Shown: piece after piece, positions 27,584-36,574 of the stretch | Position numbering within the stretch: position 1 is the first letter of the stretch | Layout of the letters: every line of letters begins with the position of its first letter | Assembly: GCF_004331645.1 (NCBI RefSeq) | Contig: NZ_SJSK01000002.1 | Coordinates: 496,001 to 560,000, forward strand | DNA length: 64,000 bases | From: Pedobacter frigiditerrae | GTDB lineage: Bacteria; Bacteroidota; Bacteroidia; Sphingobacteriales; Sphingobacteriaceae | Direction of reading: 5' to 3' | Program-made: the position numbers and the translations under genes | The notes under the pieces: generated by a model | Seen by the model: only the letters and a program-made list of their open reading frames with translations | Told to the model about the DNA's origin: nothing | The model's database searches: none

Positions 27584-27655
27584 TTGTCATTCTGAGCAAA
27601 GCGAAGAATCTCATTTTATAATCACTAAGAGATCCTTCGTTCCTCAGGATGACAA
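27584..27655. repeat. REP-like long inverted repeat
   Basis: TTGTCATTCTGAG (27584-27596) pairs with CTCAGGATGACAA (27643-27655) at 12 of 13 positions, and GAAGAATCTC pairs with GAGATCCTTC inside. This is the TCATTCTGAGCGAAGCGAAGAATCT-type element found in many Bacteroidetes. The ATG inside its right arm (27649) is in frame with nhaA but belongs to the repeat. Confidence 0.8.
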
Positions 27656-27693
27656 AATTGATTAAAAGACAAATTTGTTGCTTACTTTTAACC

Positions 27694-28893
27694 ATGGCAA
27701 AAACAATTAACCTATCCATATTTCAAAAGTTTTTTCAATCGGGAAAAGTAGGTGGAATCATCCTTTTAGTTTGCGTAGTTATTTCTTTATGCATTGCTAA
27801 TTTTGGAGATGCTGTTTATTTCAATAATTTTCTAGCACGAGACTTAGGTTTCAATTTAGGCTCTTTTGAAGTAAAATACAGCATCTCTGCTTGGGTTAAT
27901 GATGGCTTAATGGCCATATTTTTCTTATTAGTTGGCTTAGAAATAAAACGAGAGTTGCTAGAAGGAGAATTATCTACCTTAAAAAAAGCATCCCTACCTG
28001 TTTTAGCAGCGATAGGCGGAATGATTGTTCCTTCCTTAATATTCTTCTTCTTTAATAAGGGTGCAGCAACAGCATCTGGCTGGGGAATACCCATGGCTAC
28101 TGACATTGCTTTTGCATTAGCTATTATTGCCATGTTGGGTAAAAACGTACCTGCATCTTTAAAGATTTTTTTAGCTGCTTTGGCAATTGCCGATGATTTA
28201 GGCGCTATTTTGGTGATTGCCGTCTTTTACACTGCACAAATTCATTGGAACTATTTATTAATGGCTGGTGGAGTTTTCGCTTTCCTCCTAGCGTTAAATT
28301 ATTTCAAGGTTAAATCCCTTTGGTTCTATTTGATCCCTGGAGTTTTCTTATGGTATTTCGTTCATCATTCAGGTATACATGCAACCATTGCTGGTGTTTT
28401 ATTGGCATTTACCATTCCAACTAATGATACAGATATAGAATCTCCCTTAGAGAAATTAGAGCATTTTTTAACCACACCTGTTAATTTCATCATCATGCCA
28501 ATTTTCGCTTTGGCAAATACCAATATCACCTTTCAAAAAGAAATGATTAATGGTTTAACATCGCCTTTGGGTTTGGGCATAATTGTAGGCTTATTTGTAG
28601 GTAAAACTTTAGGTGTTTCTTTATTCTCTTGGTTTGCAGTTAAAATGAAATTTGCCACTCTACCTGATGATGCTAATTGGAAACATATTATTGGCGTTGG
28701 TATGTTGGCTGGCATTGGTTTTACAATGTCTATATTTATTTCATTATTATCCTTTAACAATCCCTTATATGTAGTTGAAGCTAAGTTTTCAATTTTATGC
28801 GCTTCAATTATAGCTGGTGTTTTCGGTTTTGTTTATTTAAAAAGTATCAAACAAAAAAACTTAATTTTAAAGAAACCAAATTATATACTATGA
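27694..28893 (+). CDS. nhaA: Na+/H+ antiporter NhaA
   Basis: The 399-residue inner-membrane antiporter has about 12 helices and the NhaA hallmarks: MAIFFLLVGLEIKRELLEGEL, the interrupted-helix region GWGIPMATDIAFALAIIAMLG, the paired aspartates in AIADDLGAILVIAVFY, and MLAGIGFTMSIFISLLSF. It handles Na+ export and pH homeostasis. An ATG at 27649 would add 15 residues from the REP-like repeat; the ATG at 27694 fits the family start. Its stop overlaps the start of the GH2 gene (ATGA), so the two are translationally coupled. Confidence 0.93.
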   Translation: MAKTINLSIFQKFFQSGKVGGIILLVCVVISLCIANFGDAVYFNNFLARDLGFNLGSFEVKYSISAWVNDGLMAIFFLLVGLEIKRELLEGELSTLKKASLPVLAAIGGMIVPSLIFFFFNKGAATASGWGIPMATDIAFALAIIAMLGKNVPASLKIFLAALAIADDLGAILVIAVFYTAQIHWNYLLMAGGVFAFLLALNYFKVKSLWFYLIPGVFLWYFVHHSGIHATIAGVLLAFTIPTNDTDIESPLEKLEHFLTTPVNFIIMPIFALANTNITFQKEMINGLTSPLGLGIIVGLFVGKTLGVSLFSWFAVKMKFATLPDDANWKHIIGVGMLAGIGFTMSIFISLLSFNNPLYVVEAKFSILCASIIAGVFGFVYLKSIKQKNLILKKPNYIL

Positions 28894-30716
28894 ACAAGAA
28901 AGCGTTAATCATCCTTTTACTTTCCTTGGTAGTTAATGAGTTATATGCTCAAAATCAATGGGCATTTAAAAAAGATAAAATTTATACTTCTTGGGCAAAT
29001 GATTTAAATCCGAGTGCTCCTTTACCAGAATACCCGCGACCACAATTGGTAAGGGATAACAATTGGAAGAACTTAAATGGGCTTTGGGATTATACCATTA
29101 CCCCGAAAACAGAAGCTAACCCAACAAGGTTTGAAGGCAAAATATTAGTGCCTTTTGCTGTAGAATCTGCTTTGTCTGGTGTAAAAAGAACCGTTGGTAA
29201 AGACAGTACTTTATGGTATAGAAACAATATTACCATTCCAGCTGAGATGAAAGGAAAACAAATCCTTTTACATTTTGGCGCAGTAGATTGGCAAACGGAA
29301 GTTTTTGTAAATGGTAAAAGTGTTGGAACCCATGAAGGCGGTTTTGATCCTTTTAGTTTTGACATTACCTTATTTTTGAACAAAAAAAATAATCAAGAAA
29401 TTAAAATAAGGGTTTGGGATCCTACTGAGGACGGACCACAACCAAGAGGAAAACAGGTTAAAAGACCTCGTGGGATTTGGTACACCCCTGTTACTGGTAT
29501 TTGGCAAACGGTTTGGCTAGAAGCTTTGCCGGGAACTTATATCGTAAACACCAAACAAACACCAGATATTGATACGCATACTATTAAAGTTGCTATCGCT
29601 TTAAATAAAACTAGCGAAACCGATAAAGTGAAAGTAGAAGTACTTGACGGTGCAAACGTAATTACATCTGAATTTTTAGGAACTGATGGTTCAGCAACAT
29701 TAAAGTTGACCGACGAGAAATTATGGTCGCCAAGTAGCCCTTTTTTATATGATTTACGAATTAGCTTAATCAGGAACAATAAAACGGTTGACCAAGTGAT
29801 GAGTTACTTCGCCATGCGAAAAATCTCTATGGGTAAGGATGAAAATGGTATTCAACGAATGTTGTTGAACAATAAATTCTTATTCCAATACGGACCATTA
29901 GACCAAGGTTGGTGGCCAGATGGTTTGTACACACCTGCAACGGAAGCAGCAATGAAATTTGATGTGGACCAATTAAAGGCAATGGGCTTTAACATGATTA
30001 GGAAGCACATTAAGGTAGAGTCTGCCCGCTATTATAATTATTGCGACAAGATGGGAATGTTGATTTGGCAAGATATGCCAAGTGGCGATTTAGGCAATAG
30101 CTGGAATCCTAACCCCGGAACAGTGAATAACGAAACAGAGAAAAATCGCAGTGCGGATTCTGAGGCTTATTATCGCAAGGAATGGACAGCAATAATGGAT
30201 GATCTTCACAATTTTCCGAGCATTGTTGTTTGGACACCATTTAACGAAGCTTGGGGACAATTTAAAACAGTAGAAATTACAGAATGGACAATGAAAAAAG
30301 ACCCATCAAGATTGGTTAATAGTGCCAGTGGTGGTAATTTCTTTAATACCGGTCACTTTGTAGATTTACACAACTACCCACAACCTGCTATGCCTAGACC
30401 CGATTTATTTGGCAAAGATAGGATATTAGTATTAGGAGAATTTGGTGGTTTAGGTTTACCTGTTGATGGACATACTTGGCAACAAAAAGACAATTGGGGA
30501 TACCAAAGTTTTAAAACTAAAGAAGAGTTATTTGCCAAATATGCTTTATTCATTAAGCGTTTGGAAGAATTAATCCCATTGGGTCTATCTGCTGCTGTTT
30601 ATACACAAACAACTGATGTAGAAATAGAAACAAATGGAATTATGACTTATGATAGAGCAATTATAAAAATGCCCATTCCAGAACTTCGTCAAATACACAC
30701 TAAACTATACAAGTAA
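28890..30716 (+). CDS. Glycoside hydrolase family 2 protein, secreted
   Basis: The 608-residue enzyme has a signal peptide (MNKKALIILLLSLVVNELYAQ), an N-terminal GH2 sugar-binding jelly roll (LHFGAVDWQTEVFVNGKSVGTHEGGFDPFSFDIT), an Ig-like domain and a TIM barrel. The acid/base Glu is in PFNEAWGQF (about residue 453); the nucleophile Glu is probably in LGEFGG (about 517). GH2 enzymes include beta-galactosidases, glucuronidases and mannosidases; the exact specificity cannot be read here. The frame runs further upstream inside nhaA, but the signal peptide fixes the start at 28890, overlapping the nhaA stop by 4 bases. Confidence 0.9.
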   Translation: MNKKALIILLLSLVVNELYAQNQWAFKKDKIYTSWANDLNPSAPLPEYPRPQLVRDNNWKNLNGLWDYTITPKTEANPTRFEGKILVPFAVESALSGVKRTVGKDSTLWYRNNITIPAEMKGKQILLHFGAVDWQTEVFVNGKSVGTHEGGFDPFSFDITLFLNKKNNQEIKIRVWDPTEDGPQPRGKQVKRPRGIWYTPVTGIWQTVWLEALPGTYIVNTKQTPDIDTHTIKVAIALNKTSETDKVKVEVLDGANVITSEFLGTDGSATLKLTDEKLWSPSSPFLYDLRISLIRNNKTVDQVMSYFAMRKISMGKDENGIQRMLLNNKFLFQYGPLDQGWWPDGLYTPATEAAMKFDVDQLKAMGFNMIRKHIKVESARYYNYCDKMGMLIWQDMPSGDLGNSWNPNPGTVNNETEKNRSADSEAYYRKEWTAIMDDLHNFPSIVVWTPFNEAWGQFKTVEITEWTMKKDPSRLVNSASGGNFFNTGHFVDLHNYPQPAMPRPDLFGKDRILVLGEFGGLGLPVDGHTWQQKDNWGYQSFKTKEELFAKYALFIKRLEELIPLGLSAAVYTQTTDVEIETNGIMTYDRAIIKMPIPELRQIHTKLYK

Positions 30717-30725
30717 TATTTACAC

Positions 30726-31109
30726 ATGACACCTCATAATAAAGAAGAAATCATAAAAAATTACATTACTGCCTATAATAGTTTTGACCTTGAGGGAATG
30801 TGCTCACAATTACATGCTGAAATCGAGTTCATTTATATTAATAAAGGAGAAACCAATTTGACTTTAAATGGTATTGATGCCTTTAAAGTTCAAGCTGAAC
30901 AGACCGCTGCTATGTTTAAGGCCAGAAAACAAGAGATAATTAGTATTGTTTATGGCGATAACCACGTAGAGGTTGATATTCATTATACTGGAACTTTGGC
31001 AGTTGAGTTTCCTAATGGTTTAAAAGTAGGTGATGATATTGAGTTGAAAGGGAAATCTGTTTTTCAGTTTTATGATGGGTTGATTTTGAAGTTGGTTGAT
31101 ATGAGTTAG
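30726..31109 (+). CDS. SnoaL-like / NTF2-like fold protein
   Basis: The 127-residue protein begins EEIIKNYITAYNSFDLEGMCSQLHAEIEFIYINKG and ends LKGKSVFQFYDGLILKLVDMS, the helix-then-sheet pattern of the NTF2/SnoaL fold. Such proteins are small ligand-binding domains or isomerases; no catalytic pair can be fixed. It lies 9 bases after the GH2 gene and is probably in the same transcript. Confidence 0.8.
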   Translation: MTPHNKEEIIKNYITAYNSFDLEGMCSQLHAEIEFIYINKGETNLTLNGIDAFKVQAEQTAAMFKARKQEIISIVYGDNHVEVDIHYTGTLAVEFPNGLKVGDDIELKGKSVFQFYDGLILKLVDMS

Positions 31110-31419
31110 GGTGTTGTAAGAGAAATATATTTAATTACGAGAAAATACTAAACTTGTTTTGGTTTACCGTCGGTATAGGCTCGGTATATCGTCCATTGAC
31201 CGTCGAAATAGGCTTTTCGACGACCATGCGACACAGGATTGACGGTGAAGCGACGGTGAAAACTTAATATTTGGAACACATATAGCCGCTAGCACCGCAT
31301 TAATGGCAGATTATATAGTATTAAATATGAATATTAACTGAAAAATCAGTCAAATTTTCATATCTCTTCATTCAAATTTTTATCTTCGGTTAATCAAAAA
31401 AATTAACAAACTCGAAAAA
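31110..31419. repeat. Gene-free region with nine degenerate 11-bp tandem units
   Basis: Positions 31166-31264 split into nine consecutive 11-mers starting ACCGTCGGTAT, AGGCTCGGTAT, ATCGTCCATTG, ACCGTCGAAAT. Units 1 and 2 share CGGTAT, units 1 and 4 share ACCGTCG, units 2 and 5 share AGGCT, and the last units share CGGTGAA. It is much more GC-rich than its surroundings. TATCTTCG at 31381-31388 is a possible -7 box for the rhomboid gene. Confidence 0.65.
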
Positions 31420-33000
31420 ATGGCATTTGGTTTAACTCCCAAGCATACTGAAGAAATTTATTTAACAGACCTTAGCCCTGAACAATTTTTAGCCTTAGCA
31501 ATAGAAACTGCTAATCAGTTGAAATGGCAAATCAATTATGTTAGTGAAACGGGAATAATTGCATATACCAACAAAGGTTTATTTAGTTGGAATGCTGACA
31601 TTAAAATTCTGATGCAATATGGAAATACAATTTTCATTACGAGTGAATCTGCAGGGAATGAAATGATAGATTGGGGCAAAAACAAGAAAACCGTCAACCA
31701 GTTTTTAGATACGTTTGAAATTGCTAAGCTTTCTTTTACTCCAGAAGAACTTACTTTAAAACATATAGAACTCGAAGCAGAATTACCGCCTCCAGAACAA
31801 GATTACTTACAACTTCCTCCTCAAACTTTTAAAGAACAAATAAAAGATTTCTTTTCCATGTTTGTCCCAACAAAGGAATACTTCATCACACCTATTTTGG
31901 TAAATCTAAATCTCCTAGTTTTCATTTTGATGCTAATTAGTGGGGTGGATATTATAGCACCAACGGGTGAAGCTTTATTAAGTTGGGGTGCAAATTTTCG
32001 CCCTTACACATTGAATGACCAACCTTGGCGCCTAATTACAAATTGCTTTTTACATATAGGCATTATCCATTTGGTAATGAATATATTTGCGTTATTATAC
32101 ATTGGTGCGCTTTTAGAACCTATATTAGGAAAAGTAAGATTTTTTGCAGCTTATCTCTTAACTGGATTAATTGCGAGCATCACTAGTATGTGTTGGCATG
32201 AGTTAAGTATAAGTGCTGGAGCATCTGGTGCTATTTTTGGTATGTACGGCGTTTTCCTAGCATTATTAACCACTAGCTTGATTGAAAAAAATACTCGAAA
32301 AGCCTTATTATCCAGCATCGCATTTTTTGTAGTTTACAACTTAATTTATGGATTAAAGGGCCAGATTGATAATGCTGCACACATTGGAGGATTGTTTTCT
32401 GGCATATTGATTGGCTATGCATTTTTACCTAGCATAATACGCTTTGAAGAAACTGGCGTTAAATCTATTACTATTGGATTTGTTTCATTAGTTGTGATTT
32501 CTTCTTGTACTGTTATTTATACCATGCTGCCTAACAATGGCATTACTAACCAAGAGATAATGAATGGAGCAATAAATAATCAGACACAATCAAATCCTGA
32601 GCGATCAATTTTTTTTATTGAATCAGATAAGGACCGAAGTGAATATCAATCTATCATGAAAGATTTCGCATCAATTGAAAGTATGGCATTAGATATTTAT
32701 CCACTTGACACTACTGTAGCGGGCAAAGAACAAGCTCTTGGACAAATTAAGAACAGAGGGATTTATTATTGGAACAGAAGCCTAGAAGTATTAGCACCCC
32801 TAAATCAACTTAAGCTTCCACCTGCCATAATTAAGCAAAACAAATTGTTAAATGAGTACTGTTTATTATATATCGAGTTGTATAATTTGATGTACGTTGC
32901 ATTAGAAAAACATTCTAAGGCCTATGACAAACAAATAGATGAGTTACACCAAAAGATAAATGTGAAACTTGAACAACTAAAAGCTGGGCTTCCCAAATAA
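31420..33000 (+). CDS. Rhomboid intramembrane serine protease with extra C-terminal domain
   Basis: The 526-residue protein has a soluble N-terminal domain (1-150), a rhomboid core of about 155-360 and a soluble tail. Catalytic Ser269 lies in GASGAIFG, catalytic His321 in AAHIGG, and the oxyanion His/Asn are in HIGIIHLVMN (217-221). It cleaves membrane proteins within or near the bilayer. The tail (385-526) follows a last membrane helix and contains IYPLDTTVAGKEQAL and GIYYWNRSLEVL. It is closely similar to the whole soluble part of the next protein, so the tail is an independent domain. Confidence 0.9.
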   Translation: MAFGLTPKHTEEIYLTDLSPEQFLALAIETANQLKWQINYVSETGIIAYTNKGLFSWNADIKILMQYGNTIFITSESAGNEMIDWGKNKKTVNQFLDTFEIAKLSFTPEELTLKHIELEAELPPPEQDYLQLPPQTFKEQIKDFFSMFVPTKEYFITPILVNLNLLVFILMLISGVDIIAPTGEALLSWGANFRPYTLNDQPWRLITNCFLHIGIIHLVMNIFALLYIGALLEPILGKVRFFAAYLLTGLIASITSMCWHELSISAGASGAIFGMYGVFLALLTTSLIEKNTRKALLSSIAFFVVYNLIYGLKGQIDNAAHIGGLFSGILIGYAFLPSIIRFEETGVKSITIGFVSLVVISSCTVIYTMLPNNGITNQEIMNGAINNQTQSNPERSIFFIESDKDRSEYQSIMKDFASIESMALDIYPLDTTVAGKEQALGQIKNRGIYYWNRSLEVLAPLNQLKLPPAIIKQNKLLNEYCLLYIELYNLMYVALEKHSKAYDKQIDELHQKINVKLEQLKAGLPK

Positions 33001-33012
33001 TTAACCACAAAA

Positions 33013-33549
33013 ATGTCATCCATTATCCCTAAACCTGTAATTTATTTAACCATTGGTTGTATTGTCTTATTCTCCATTGCCATAGGTGTTTTTGTTTATT
33101 CGGTAAAAGGAAAAAGAGCAAATTCGGGCATATTTAATTCTACTTTATATGGCAAATCTGATGAAGTGGAGCCGTTTAACAAAGATGCCGACAAAAAAGA
33201 ATACGAAAGGGTAATGACCGAATACCTTTCATTAACTACTATGGCAAATGGCATATATCCTGTCGATACAACTTTGGTCGGTAGAGAAAAGGCAATGTCT
33301 GATGTTAAAGACATTGGCATTTATTATTGGACTAGGAATTTGGAGATTTTAGATGAACTAAAACAAATTGATTTACCTAAACAATTGGTTGCTCGTGTTC
33401 AATTATTTAAAGAGTATTGCCAATTAAACAAGGAATGTTGCGAACTGATATATAAAGCTGTTGATGAACATTCTACCGCTTATGATGAGAAGATTGAAGC
33501 TTATTTTACACGGATTGACGCGAAAGTAAAGGTGATAAATGGGGGTTAG
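33013..33549 (+). CDS. Membrane-anchored paralogue of the rhomboid C-terminal domain
   Basis: The 178-residue protein has one N-terminal membrane helix (VIYLTIGCIVLFSIAIGVFVY) and a soluble domain with IYPVDTTLVGREKAM, GIYYWTRNLEIL, LFKEYCQLNKECCELIYKAVDEHSTAYDEKI. Each matches a stretch in the same order in the rhomboid tail encoded 12 bases upstream (IYPLDTTVAGKEQAL, GIYYWNRSLEVL, HSKAYDKQI). It therefore arose by local duplication of helix plus tail, or the rhomboid gained the domain by fusion. It may be a partner or substrate of the protease (inference). Confidence 0.8.
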   Translation: MSSIIPKPVIYLTIGCIVLFSIAIGVFVYSVKGKRANSGIFNSTLYGKSDEVEPFNKDADKKEYERVMTEYLSLTTMANGIYPVDTTLVGREKAMSDVKDIGIYYWTRNLEILDELKQIDLPKQLVARVQLFKEYCQLNKECCELIYKAVDEHSTAYDEKIEAYFTRIDAKVKVINGG

Positions 33550-33580
33550 AGTGTTTAAATTAAATTAAGAAATCTAAGAG

Positions 33581-33620
33581 GAGATTGCCACGTCGTTCCT
33601 CCTCGCAATGACGTACGAGG
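33581..33620. repeat. REP-like element
   Basis: GAGATTGCCACGTCGTTCCT followed by CCTCGCAATGACG is a dispersed intergenic repeat type that I recognise from many bacterial genomes. It lies between the convergent end of the rhomboid pair and trpA. Confidence 0.55.
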
Positions 33621-33637
33621 AAGAATGAACTAATATA

Positions 33638-34408
33638 TTATCCTCTAAATTGTTTCATAAATGTTTTCACACTTCCTTCTACATCATTCTCATTTAGGCT
33701 CTTTACAAATGCGCTACCGATGATGGCCCCGCTTGCATATTCATTGGCAGAATCGAATGTTTTTTTATCGGAGATACCAAAACCTATCATTAAAGGATTG
33801 CTTAAATTCATAGCTTGAATACGAGCGAAATAATCTCTTGCTGTGGTAGAAACATCTAGGTTTTTTCCAGTAGTTGCTGCAGAAGATAACAAGTAAATAA
33901 AGGCATTACTCAAGCCATCAATTTTGCGAATACGTTCTTCAGAAGTTTGTGGCGTAACCAAGAAGATATTGCTTATGCCGTGTTCAGCAAAACAGGTGTG
34001 GTACATTTCTTCGTACTCGTACATTGGTAAATCTGGAATAATACAGCCATCCACCCCTACTTCTTGACATTTTTCGCAAAAATTTGCGACTCCATATTGC
34101 AATACCACGTTTACATATCCCATCAATAAAATAGGGATAGTTACAATTTTGCGTAAGTCTTTCAGTTGGTCGAATAAAATTTCTAGTGTCATTCCGTTAT
34201 CCAAAGCTTGTTTGCTGCTTCCTTGGATAACTTCTCCATCGGCTACTGGGTCTGAATACGGAAATCCGATTTCCATAAAATCTGCACCAGAAGCTTCTAA
34301 AGCCTGTGCAATTTTTAAGGTATCGTTTAAGTTGGGATAGCCTGCTGTATAATAGATGGAAAGAATATCTTTCTTTTTATTTTGAAAAAGTTGTTGTAAT
34401 CGGTTCAT
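33638..34408 (-). CDS. trpA: Tryptophan synthase alpha subunit
   Basis: The 256-residue TIM barrel cleaves indole-3-glycerol phosphate to indole and glyceraldehyde 3-phosphate. Catalytic Glu is in FMEIGFPYSDPVADG, with catalytic Asp in GVDGCIIPDLPMYEYEE. The phosphate site is GFGISDKKTF and GAIIGSAFV. Length is standard. It is the last gene of the leftward trp operon, downstream of trpB by 84 bases that hold an inverted heptamer repeat. Confidence 0.96.
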   Translation of the reverse strand: MNRLQQLFQNKKKDILSIYYTAGYPNLNDTLKIAQALEASGADFMEIGFPYSDPVADGEVIQGSSKQALDNGMTLEILFDQLKDLRKIVTIPILLMGYVNVVLQYGVANFCEKCQEVGVDGCIIPDLPMYEYEEMYHTCFAEHGISNIFLVTPQTSEERIRKIDGLSNAFIYLLSSAATTGKNLDVSTTARDYFARIQAMNLSNPLMIGFGISDKKTFDSANEYASGAIIGSAFVKSLNENDVEGSVKTFMKQFRG

Positions 34409-34413
34409 ATCTT

Positions 34414-34491
34414 GAGATGTGAGATATGAGATGTGAGATATGAGATCCCTGAGCTTTAAAAAGTCTCAAATCTCAAATCTAATGTCTCAAA
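34414..34491. repeat. 7-bp tandem repeats facing each other
   Basis: Five heptamers (GAGATGT, GAGATAT, GAGATGT, GAGATAT, GAGATCC; 34414-34448) are followed by four heptamers of the opposite sense (TCTCAAA, TCTCAAA, TCTAATG, TCTCAAA; 34464-34491). The two blocks can fold into a long imperfect hairpin in the trpB-trpA spacer. The same heptamers occur at 43787-43814. Confidence 0.75.
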
Positions 34492-34492
34492 T

Positions 34493-35674
34493 CTATAAGT
34501 TAAAATGTTTCATATAAGTTTCCATATCTTTGTCGCCCCTACCGGATAAACAAACGACCACGTTTTCGCCCCCTTTAAATTCCATATATTCTAGGTATGC
34601 TAAAGCGTGTGCACTTTCAATTGCCGGAATAATTCCTTCTAGCTGCGTTAATAACAAACCTGCATCTAAAGATTCATCGTCTGTGATAGACACATATTTA
34701 ACGCGACCGGTTTTAAATAAATGGGCGTGTTGCGGACCAATGCCAGGATAATCCAGCCCTGCAGACACCGAATGTGGTTCTACTACTTGTCCGTCTGGTG
34801 TTTGCATTAAAATACTTCTGCTCCCATGCAAAACACCTTCTTTACCAAGGTAGGTTGTGGCTGCAGAAAGACCAGAAGCTACACCTTTACCAGCAGCTTC
34901 AACGGCAATCAGTTTTACGTTTTCATCATCAATAAAATGATAGAACATACCTGCAGCATTGCTTCCGCCGCCTACACAAGCCATTACATAATCCGGTTGG
35001 TCTTTGCCTGTTTGTTCTATTAATTGCTTCTTTGTTTCTTCAGAAATTACCGATTGAAAAATAGAAACCATATCTGGATAAGGGTGCGGACCGACCACAG
35101 AGCCAATGATGTAATGCGTATCAACAGGATTATTAATCCAGTCTCTCATTGCCTCATTGGTGGCATCTTTTAGTGTTTTGCTACCTGATGTTGCAGGAAC
35201 AACTTTTGCACCTAACATTTTCATACGAGCCACATTTGGAGCCTGACGTTTAATATCAATCTCTCCCATGTAAACTACGCATTCTAATCCGCGTAAGGCA
35301 CAAACGGTTGCTGTTGCTACACCGTGCTGACCAGCACCTGTTTCGGCGATGATTCGTTTTTTACCTAAGCTTTCTGCCAATAGAATCTGACCGATGGTAT
35401 TGTTGATTTTGTGTGCGCCAGTATGGTTTAAATCTTCGCGTTTAAGGAAGATGTTTGCTCCATATTTTTCAGATAATCGCTTAGCCAAATATAATGGCGA
35501 AGGGCGTCCAACGTAATCCTTCAAAAGTGCTTTAAACTCTTCTTGAAAGCTTGGCTCGTTTATGATACCTAAGTATTGTTGCCTTAATTCTTCTACATTT
35601 GGATATAACATTTCTGGAATGTATGCTCCTCCAAAATCTCCGTAATAACCTCTTTCGTTTACAAAATAGCTCAT
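34493..35674 (-). CDS. trpB: Tryptophan synthase beta subunit
   Basis: The 393-residue PLP enzyme joins indole and serine. The PLP lysine is in HTGAHKINN; the phosphate loop is GGGSNAAG; it begins [23 protein letters not shown]. It channels indole from TrpA. The frame is open to a GTG at 35698, but those 8 residues come from the adjacent repeat; ATG at 35674 matches the family start. It is the catalytic TrpB1 type. Confidence 0.97.
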   Translation of the reverse strand: MSYFVNERGYYGDFGGAYIPEMLYPNVEELRQQYLGIINEPSFQEEFKALLKDYVGRPSPLYLAKRLSEKYGANIFLKREDLNHTGAHKINNTIGQILLAESLGKKRIIAETGAGQHGVATATVCALRGLECVVYMGEIDIKRQAPNVARMKMLGAKVVPATSGSKTLKDATNEAMRDWINNPVDTHYIIGSVVGPHPYPDMVSIFQSVISEETKKQLIEQTGKDQPDYVMACVGGGSNAAGMFYHFIDDENVKLIAVEAAGKGVASGLSAATTYLGKEGVLHGSRSILMQTPDGQVVEPHSVSAGLDYPGIGPQHAHLFKTGRVKYVSITDDESLDAGLLLTQLEGIIPAIESAHALAYLEYMEFKGGENVVVCLSGRGDKDMETYMKHFNL

Positions 35675-35690
35675 ATTTTTATTTATTATA

Positions 35691-35782
35691 ACCGTCACTT
35701 CGTGTGAGTGAAACTACGAGAAGTCTATTTGTGTAGTACTTTTGCAGAACAGATACCTACTCGCGCCTCGTTCGATATGACG
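35691..35782. repeat. REP-like element in the trpF-trpB spacer
   Basis: ACCGTCACTTCGTGTGAGTG at the left and CTCGTTCGATATGACG at the right have complementary outer ends (CGTCA/TGACG) and the CGAGAAGTCT core of the TCATTTCGAGC family. It interrupts the operon without a visible T-tract. Confidence 0.6.
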
Positions 35783-35837
35783 ATTTATTTTATTTTATTT
35801 TTTCCTCCACCAACCCCATCCAGGGGGACAATCGCGT

Positions 35838-36464
35838 TCAAGAATTCATCTCTTTAAAAAACTCTCTTAACTTTTCTACATCCTTTAATCCTGGTTCTAG
35901 CTCAAACTTGCTATTTACATCTACGGCGTATAGTCTTGGGTCGTTTATATTTTTTATTGTTGTTGTATGTGTTAAATCAATTCCACCACTTAAAAAATAA
36001 GGTTTATTGAAAGTATAATTTGTTAATAATTTCCAATCGAATATTTTACCTGAACCTCCATGATCAGGTGTTTGAGTATCAAACAAGAAATAATCAACCA
36101 CATTTAAATAAGCCTCTAATTTAGAAAAATCAAAGTTTTCATCTATTCCAAATGCTTTTATTATTTCAACCCCTGTGGGTTTTAACGCCTCACAATAGAC
36201 AACATCTTCCTGTCCGTGTAATTGCACTGCTTTTAAATTGTATTTGAAAATATATGCCTTAACTCTTTCTAAATCTTCGTTAACAAAAACGCCTGTAGTT
36301 TTAATGGTTGATGGCACATATTTAATCAGCTCTGCTGAAACCCCACTAATAAAACGCGGTGATTTTTGGTAGAATATAAAACCCAAATAGTCAGGTTGTA
36401 ATTCTGCTACCGCAGCGATGTTACTCGCTTGCCTCATTCCACATACTTTTAGTTTCAATTTCAT
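35838..36464 (-). CDS. trpF: Phosphoribosylanthranilate isomerase
   Basis: The 208-residue TIM barrel performs the Amadori rearrangement of the tryptophan pathway. The catalytic Cys lies in KLKVCGMRQ at the N-terminus, catalytic Asp in FLFDTQTPDHGGSGKIFDW, and phosphate-binding residues in FLSGGIDL. Length is normal. It sits between trpD and trpB; no trpC precedes it, although that is the usual neighbour. Confidence 0.94.
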   Translation of the reverse strand: MKLKLKVCGMRQASNIAAVAELQPDYLGFIFYQKSPRFISGVSAELIKYVPSTIKTTGVFVNEDLERVKAYIFKYNLKAVQLHGQEDVVYCEALKPTGVEIIKAFGIDENFDFSKLEAYLNVVDYFLFDTQTPDHGGSGKIFDWKLLTNYTFNKPYFLSGGIDLTHTTTIKNINDPRLYAVDVNSKFELEPGLKDVEKLREFFKEMNS

Positions 36465-36496
36465 CTTTTATGTTTGAATCATTTAAGGAATACCTT

Positions 36497-36511
36497 CCTG
36501 CGATAGGCAGG
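36497..36511. repeat. Small hairpin repeat CCTGC-GATAG-GCAGG
   Basis: A perfect 5-bp stem with a 5-base loop in the trpD-trpF spacer. It resembles the CCTGCCTATCGCAGG-type dispersed repeat of sphingobacteria (from memory). Confidence 0.4.
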
Positions 36512-36574
36512 TAAGTTCATTTAAGTTTAGTGCAATGGCTTATATTATCTTAAATGCCTTATATGGTTTATTCG

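Noticed and set aside
27649-27693. N-terminal extension of NhaA from the ATG at 27649
   Set aside because: The extra codons come from the REP-like repeat; the family start fits the ATG at 27694.
31166-31264. CRISPR array
   Set aside because: Units are contiguous 11-mers without spacers, and no cas gene is present.
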